Part shown: piece by piece, positions 42,285 to 45,390 of the stretch
Position numbering within the stretch: the first letter of the stretch is position 1
Layout of the letters: each line of letters opens with the position of its first letter
DNA from: Sulfuricurvum sp.
GTDB taxonomy: Bacteria; Campylobacterota; Campylobacteria; Campylobacterales; Sulfurimonadaceae
Length of the DNA stretch: 45,390 nucleotides
Reading direction: 5' to 3'
Assembly: GCA_030696285.1 (NCBI GenBank)
Contig: JAUYSQ010000011.1
Coordinates: 1 to 45,390, forward strand
The notes under the pieces: generated by a model
Seen by the model: only the letters and a program-made list of their open reading frames with translations
Told to the model about the DNA's origin: nothing
The model's database searches: none
Position numbers and translations under genes: made by a program

Positions 42285-42338
42285 GTCATTCCCGTGAAGA
42301 CGGGAATCTAGCTGGATACCCGCCTTCGCGGGTATGAC
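42285..42338. repeat. REP/MITE-like hairpin repeat, copy R4
   Basis: 54 bp, same plan as R3 but with paired changes: ATTCCCGT/ACGGGAAT (42288-42307) and ATACCCGC/GCGGGTAT (42316-42335). Both stems remain perfect. Its final ATGAC contributes an in-frame ATG upstream of the Rieske-like gene. Confidence 0.85.
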
Positions 42339-42399
42339 GAGAAATTTTACAAAAAACCTGCTAAACTTCAATACACAAAATCATTCACACGGAAACATC

Positions 42400-43128
42400 A
42401 TGGAAAGAAGAAATTTTTTAAAAGTAATTGCTGCAAGCGCAACCGTTGTTGCAGTGAGTCCATCTCTCATACGAGGAAATCTATATGCAGCCGATGGAAA
42501 TCTCTATCGTGCGTATGAAAAAACACAGCTTATCGGAGCTGATGGAAAGCCGATTTTGGCTTCGAAACTTGAAACAGAAGTCAATTATCTTTTTAATTAT
42601 CCTTATGCTTCAACCCCTTGTTTATTAGTAAACCTTCCAAAACCTACTGCAACAGATGTCGAGTTAACGTCTGAAATGGGAGAAAAGTACATTTGGAAGA
42701 GCGGTGTAGGTAAAAATCGTACGATCGTTGCCTTTGTGGCTATTTGTACTCATCAGCTCACTCATCCGACGCCAAGTGATAGTTTTATCATGTATGTCCC
42801 TGAAAAAACCAAAACGATAGCGTATGAAAAAAGCGGTATTATTGTTTGCTCGTCGCATATGTCAGCCTTTGATGTTCATGCAGGGGCAAAAGTCCTTGGA
42901 GGGGCAGCCACTCAGCCACTTTCAGCGGTTGTTTTGGAACACGCAGCGGATGACACCCTTTGGGCAGTGGGTATTTTAGGTTCCGATAAATTTCAAGATT
43001 ATTTCAAGGCATTTAAACCGGAGCTTAAACAGTTTTACAATGGACCCGCGGAAGCGAAAAAACTCGTTTCTATTTCGGCAAAAACAGTCAAGCTGACTGA
43101 GTTTTCCAAAGAACTAATTCAGTACTAA
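42400..43128 (+). CDS. Tat-exported Rieske-like [2Fe-2S] protein
   Basis: About 242 residues from ATG 42400, giving the twin-arginine start MERRNFLKVIAASATVVAVSPSL. The frame extends to 42334, but that ATG is the end of repeat R4. Rieske ligands are read as C-T-H in AICTHQLTHPTP and C-S-S-H in IVCSSHMSAFDVHAG; the second box lacks the usual CPCHGS form. The latter part has LGGAATQPL, as in Rieske domains. The neighbours suggest it passes electrons between the FccB-type flavoprotein and a cytochrome. It is not part of a cytochrome bc1 operon here. Confidence 0.82.
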   Translation: MERRNFLKVIAASATVVAVSPSLIRGNLYAADGNLYRAYEKTQLIGADGKPILASKLETEVNYLFNYPYASTPCLLVNLPKPTATDVELTSEMGEKYIWKSGVGKNRTIVAFVAICTHQLTHPTPSDSFIMYVPEKTKTIAYEKSGIIVCSSHMSAFDVHAGAKVLGGAATQPLSAVVLEHAADDTLWAVGILGSDKFQDYFKAFKPELKQFYNGPAEAKKLVSISAKTVKLTEFSKELIQY

Positions 43129-43134
43129 CTGTTC

Positions 43135-43218
43135 GTCATTCCGTGCACAGTTTGTCATTCCGTGCTACGACACGGAATCCACAAATGCTAATGGATCCCG
43201 TATCAAGTACGGGATGAC
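43135..43218. repeat. REP/MITE-like hairpin repeat, copy R5
   Basis: Full copy 43154-43218 with ATTCCGTG-ctacga-CACGGAAT and GATCCCGTA-tcaag-TACGGGATG arms, bounded by GTCAT and ATGAC. A truncated GTCATTCCGTGC copy stands just before it at 43135-43146. Confidence 0.75.
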
Positions 43219-43254
43219 GAGAGATTAAATATCAAACCCCCTAAAGGAGAAAAA

Positions 43255-43698
43255 ATGAAAAAACTTTTAACCACACTTGTACTTTCAGCAGTGTTGGCTG
43301 CCTCGGTAAATGCCGCTAACAAGGTAAATGGTCAAAGTAAGGCAGCTGCTCAAACAGACCATAAAACAATGTTGATGAAAGATATGCGTACTATGCTCGA
43401 TGCTATGGAACAGATTCAGCGCGGCGGATTGTACAGCTCAACTGAGGATATGAAAGCAGGAGTCAAAAAACTCCAAGGGACGCTTAAATCACTAGAGAGC
43501 GAAGAGGTAAAATGGATTTTGCCAAAAGATCAGGTGTATGCATACCAATTTGCTCAAAAATCAGCAAGTATGCTCCGTCTCTATTCAAACGATATGATTG
43601 TTTCCATCGAAGCGGGGCGAATGGATGATGCACTAGAGGATTATAATCAACTTCTAAAGCAATGTACATCGTGTCATATTCGTATTCGTAACTGGTAA
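43255..43698 (+). CDS. c'-like cytochrome with C-terminal haem site
   Basis: 147 residues. Signal peptide MKKLLTTLVLSAVLAASVNA. The mature protein is predicted all-helical and ends with the haem motif C137-TSC-H141 followed by IRIRNW. A single CxxCH within ten residues of the C-terminus of a helical bundle is the mark of cytochrome c'/c-556-like proteins. The upstream repeat R5 separates it from the Rieske-like gene, but its own AGGAG site makes independent translation easy. It is a plausible electron acceptor or gas-binding partner of the FccB/Rieske pair. Confidence 0.8.
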   Translation: MKKLLTTLVLSAVLAASVNAANKVNGQSKAAAQTDHKTMLMKDMRTMLDAMEQIQRGGLYSSTEDMKAGVKKLQGTLKSLESEEVKWILPKDQVYAYQFAQKSASMLRLYSNDMIVSIEAGRMDDALEDYNQLLKQCTSCHIRIRNW

Positions 43699-43704
43699 GC
43701 TATG

Positions 43705-43778
43705 CCGTTCGCCCTGAGCCCAGCTGCCCTATAGGGTATGTCTAAGGGTTCATGGTTCGACAGGCTCACCACGAACGG
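43705..43778. repeat. Dispersed inverted repeat, copy R6 (second family)
   Basis: Bounded by CCGTTCG (43705-43711) and CGAACGG (43772-43778), with GACAGGCTCA near the right end. It shares CCCTATAGGG (43727-43736) with R2 but lacks GTCAT ends. It resembles a widespread CCGTTCGCCCTGAGC-type repeat. Confidence 0.65.
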
Positions 43779-43989
43779 AAACAAACTTCTCTCAATTCAG
43801 CTTCAAACAACACTTTTTCTTCAGAGAATGATACTTTTTATCACATTTTTATCTTATAAGAGTATAAAATCCTAATATTAACATTAAAACAATATGGTAT
43901 AAAGACTTTTTTAAGAAATGAATGGTAAACTGCTCACATGATCCAAAATAAGAATAACTTATCTGGACGCTTTTATTTAAGGAGAAAGA
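43779..43989 (+). promoter_or_regulatory. Regulatory leader of the major porin gene
   Basis: AT-rich region after R6 with no coding frame. It holds a Fur-box-like 19-mer at 43824-43842 (GAGAATGATACTTTTTATC, 15 of 19 bases as in the E. coli consensus). TATAAA-type boxes lie at 43863-43868 and, with an extended TGG, at 43895-43903, and AAGGAGA stands just before the start. The promoter cannot be assigned to one box from sequence alone. Confidence 0.45.
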
Positions 43990-45285
43990 ATGAAATTAGG
44001 AAAATTAAGTCTAGTAGCTGTATTGGCTCTTGGAACAAGCGCGTTTGCTATCGATAACGTAAAAGTAAACGGTGAAGCTAAGCTGTGGTATCAAACATCA
44101 GAATTTTCTGGACAAGGTGCTGGTGCAACCACATCACAAGATTTTTTTGATCATAATACTAATTCAGTGGCTGAGGTGAAATTGAGCGTTGGTGCAACTG
44201 CAGATTTGTTACAAAATCTTAGTGCTGGTGTAAAAATGACTGCCCTTACAACACTTGGTCTTGAGAACAATCTTGTAGGTGCAGTACCTGCAGCTAAATT
44301 TACGAGCGCTGGAACATCTGCTGGAGCTGCTCAGTTAGATGATCAATCATGGGTAGAAGAAGCTTACTTGGCTTACACAATGGGTAAAACAACAGCTAAA
44401 ATTGGTCGCCAAGCATTAAGTACGCCGCTTGCATTTACAGAAAACTGGAACGTTGTTGACAATACATTTGAAGCAGCTGTTTTGTTAAATAATGACCTTC
44501 CTGATACAACATTGGTTGGTGCATGGGTTGGAAAACATAATGGTGTAGGCTTACTTCAGCCAACTGCAGGTCGTGGAACTACAGTAGCTTATAGTGGTGA
44601 TTTCAGCACATTTGCAACAGATGGTGCGTATGCATTTGCTGCTGTAAATAAATCAATTCCAAATACTACACTACAAGCTTGGTATTATGATGTTGTTCAG
44701 GTTGCTGATGCGTATTGGTTACAAGCTGATGCAAAAGTTATGGACATGGTTAATGTTGGTGTTCAATATGCAGGTATGGATCCGAAACTTGCATCAAGCG
44801 GAACTTCAGATAGAAGCACTGATGTGCTTGCAGTTAAAGCTGCTGTTGATGTTGCGGGTGTAAATCTTTATGCAGCATATTCAACTGTTGGTGCTGGTAC
44901 TTTAGGATTTGCAAACGTTGCGACGGGTGATAAATCAAGCGTGTATACTGCACTTGGTAGTGTTTACATGGATGGTGAGATCGCTGCGGCGCCGGATACT
45001 GATACATGGAAAATCGGTGCTTCTACTAAAATGGTTCCGGGTGTATCATTGTCTGCAAGTTATGCGCAAGCAGAAACGGGTAGCAATGGTGGAACAGCAG
45101 GTGCTATAGCAGGGGCTAGTACTCTTAATACTGATTTCACCGCATGGGACGTTATTGCCAATACTAAAGTTGGACCACTTGACGTGACAGCTATCTATAC
45201 TCAGTTTGATAAAGATGTTAAAGCAACAGATACAACTGATAAAACAACAGATACTCTCCGTATTATTGCTTCTTTGAAATTCTAA
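43990..45285 (+). CDS. Major outer-membrane porin (OprD-like, Campylobacterota type)
   Basis: 431 residues. Signal peptide MKLGKLSLVAVLALGTSAFA, then VNGEAKLWYQTSEF as the first strand. YLAYTMGKTTAKIGRQALSTPLAFTENWNVVDNTFEAAVL is the porin landmark also seen in the OprD-like gene at 31562. It ends TLRIIASLKF. It is rich in Ala, Thr and Gly, with codon use looking more restricted than in neighbouring genes, as expected for a highly expressed protein. It has a strong ribosome site (AAGGAGA) and a GC-rich terminator, so it is a single-gene, high-output unit. Confidence 0.9.
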   Translation: MKLGKLSLVAVLALGTSAFAIDNVKVNGEAKLWYQTSEFSGQGAGATTSQDFFDHNTNSVAEVKLSVGATADLLQNLSAGVKMTALTTLGLENNLVGAVPAAKFTSAGTSAGAAQLDDQSWVEEAYLAYTMGKTTAKIGRQALSTPLAFTENWNVVDNTFEAAVLLNNDLPDTTLVGAWVGKHNGVGLLQPTAGRGTTVAYSGDFSTFATDGAYAFAAVNKSIPNTTLQAWYYDVVQVADAYWLQADAKVMDMVNVGVQYAGMDPKLASSGTSDRSTDVLAVKAAVDVAGVNLYAAYSTVGAGTLGFANVATGDKSSVYTALGSVYMDGEIAAAPDTDTWKIGASTKMVPGVSLSASYAQAETGSNGGTAGAIAGASTLNTDFTAWDVIANTKVGPLDVTAIYTQFDKDVKATDTTDKTTDTLRIIASLKF

Positions 45286-45301
45286 GAAGTTCTTTCTCCT
45301 C

Positions 45302-45317
45302 AGGGCCTTCGGGCCCT
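45302..45317 (+). terminator. Intrinsic terminator of the porin gene
   Basis: AGGGCC-TTCG-GGCCCT, a perfect 6-bp stem closed by a stable TTCG tetraloop, 17 nt after the stop and followed by a T-rich tail. Confidence 0.85.
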
Positions 45318-45343
45318 TGTTATTCTTCTTAAATAAAGCTTTC

Positions 45344-45368
45344 GCGCTAGAATTCGTCACTCTAGCGC
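45344..45368. terminator. Second hairpin at the right edge
   Basis: GCGCTAGA (45344-45351) and TCTAGCGC (45361-45368) form a perfect 8-bp stem with a 9-nt loop. A T-run lies at 45383-45390. It may be a backup terminator or belong to the gene beyond the edge; not resolvable here. Confidence 0.5.
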
Positions 45369-45390
45369 ACTTCTTCTACTTGATTTTTTT

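Noticed and set aside
43137-43230. Possible CRISPR-like tandem repeats near 43.1 kb
   Set aside because: Only one full and one partial hairpin unit, no regular spacers, no cas genes; explained by the GTCAT...ATGAC repeat family.
43915-43945. Sigma-54-like GG-N10-GC pattern (TGGTAAACTGCTC) before the porin
   Set aside because: It lacks the conserved TGGCAC and TTGC elements; the match is too weak although rpoN is in the window.

Overview
The window reads as chromosomal DNA of a Campylobacterota (epsilonproteobacterial) sulfur-oxidising bacterium, most like the Sulfuricurvum/Sulfurimonas group. The basis is gene content and order, not a database search. The S4-domain/tsaE/lptB/rpoN run, the COG3400-like/aroB/MscS/mtaB/FtsH-like run, BioV, a CCG-domain succinate dehydrogenase, a Campylobacterota-type porin, and a flavocytochrome c sulfide dehydrogenase subunit all point there. 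Genes are packed tightly, with many 4-nt stop/start overlaps and several GTG or TTG starts. No rRNA, tRNA, CRISPR array, prophage or complete insertion sequence was seen. No gene-free stretch exceeds 300 bases; the longest is 291 nt (43699-43989).

Layout. 1-4.8 kb: the tail of a YgiQ-type radical SAM gene converges on a TonB receptor / YfiR-like / GGDEF-EAL operon, with a decayed EAL tail at the junction. 4.9-9.4 kb: S4 protein, trpD, tsaE, lptB, rpoN, then a TIGR02757-like gene behind a mobile repeat. 9.4-11.4 kb: a second GGDEF-EAL protein with degenerate motifs. 11.5-20.4 kb: a long forward run of TrkA-like protein, aroB, MscS channel, mtaB, FtsH-like AAA protein with a ruined protease site, bioV, mogA and a small outer-membrane barrel. 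20.4-24 kb: succinate dehydrogenase sdhA-sdhB-sdhE on the minus strand. 24.2-28.3 kb: degenerate GGDEF protein, then divergent thiL, truD, psd. 28.3-31.6 kb: PPK2, a DUF255 thioredoxin-fold protein and a DUF3147 membrane protein.

31.6-37 kb is the most system-like part. An ArsR-type regulator with an OprD-like porin lies divergent to a periplasmic DsrE-like protein, then a rhodanese, a cytoplasmic DsrE-like protein, DsbD and a periplasmic thioredoxin. A shared 17-nt motif (15 of 17 identical) lies between arsR and the first DsrE gene, and again just after a near-consensus promoter of the rhodanese operon. This suggests one sulfur/thiol-redox regulon.

37-45.4 kb: a small membrane protein, lpxB, a monohaem cytochrome c, a dihydroorotase-like protein without its metal-binding histidines, and chorismate mutase. 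Then come a Tat-lipoprotein FccB-type flavoprotein, a Tat-exported Rieske-like protein, a cytochrome with a C-terminal haem site (c'-like), and a major porin. Short hairpin repeats with GTCAT...ATGAC ends separate several of these. Copies differ by compensating changes in their stems, which suggests a structure-selected REP/MITE family.
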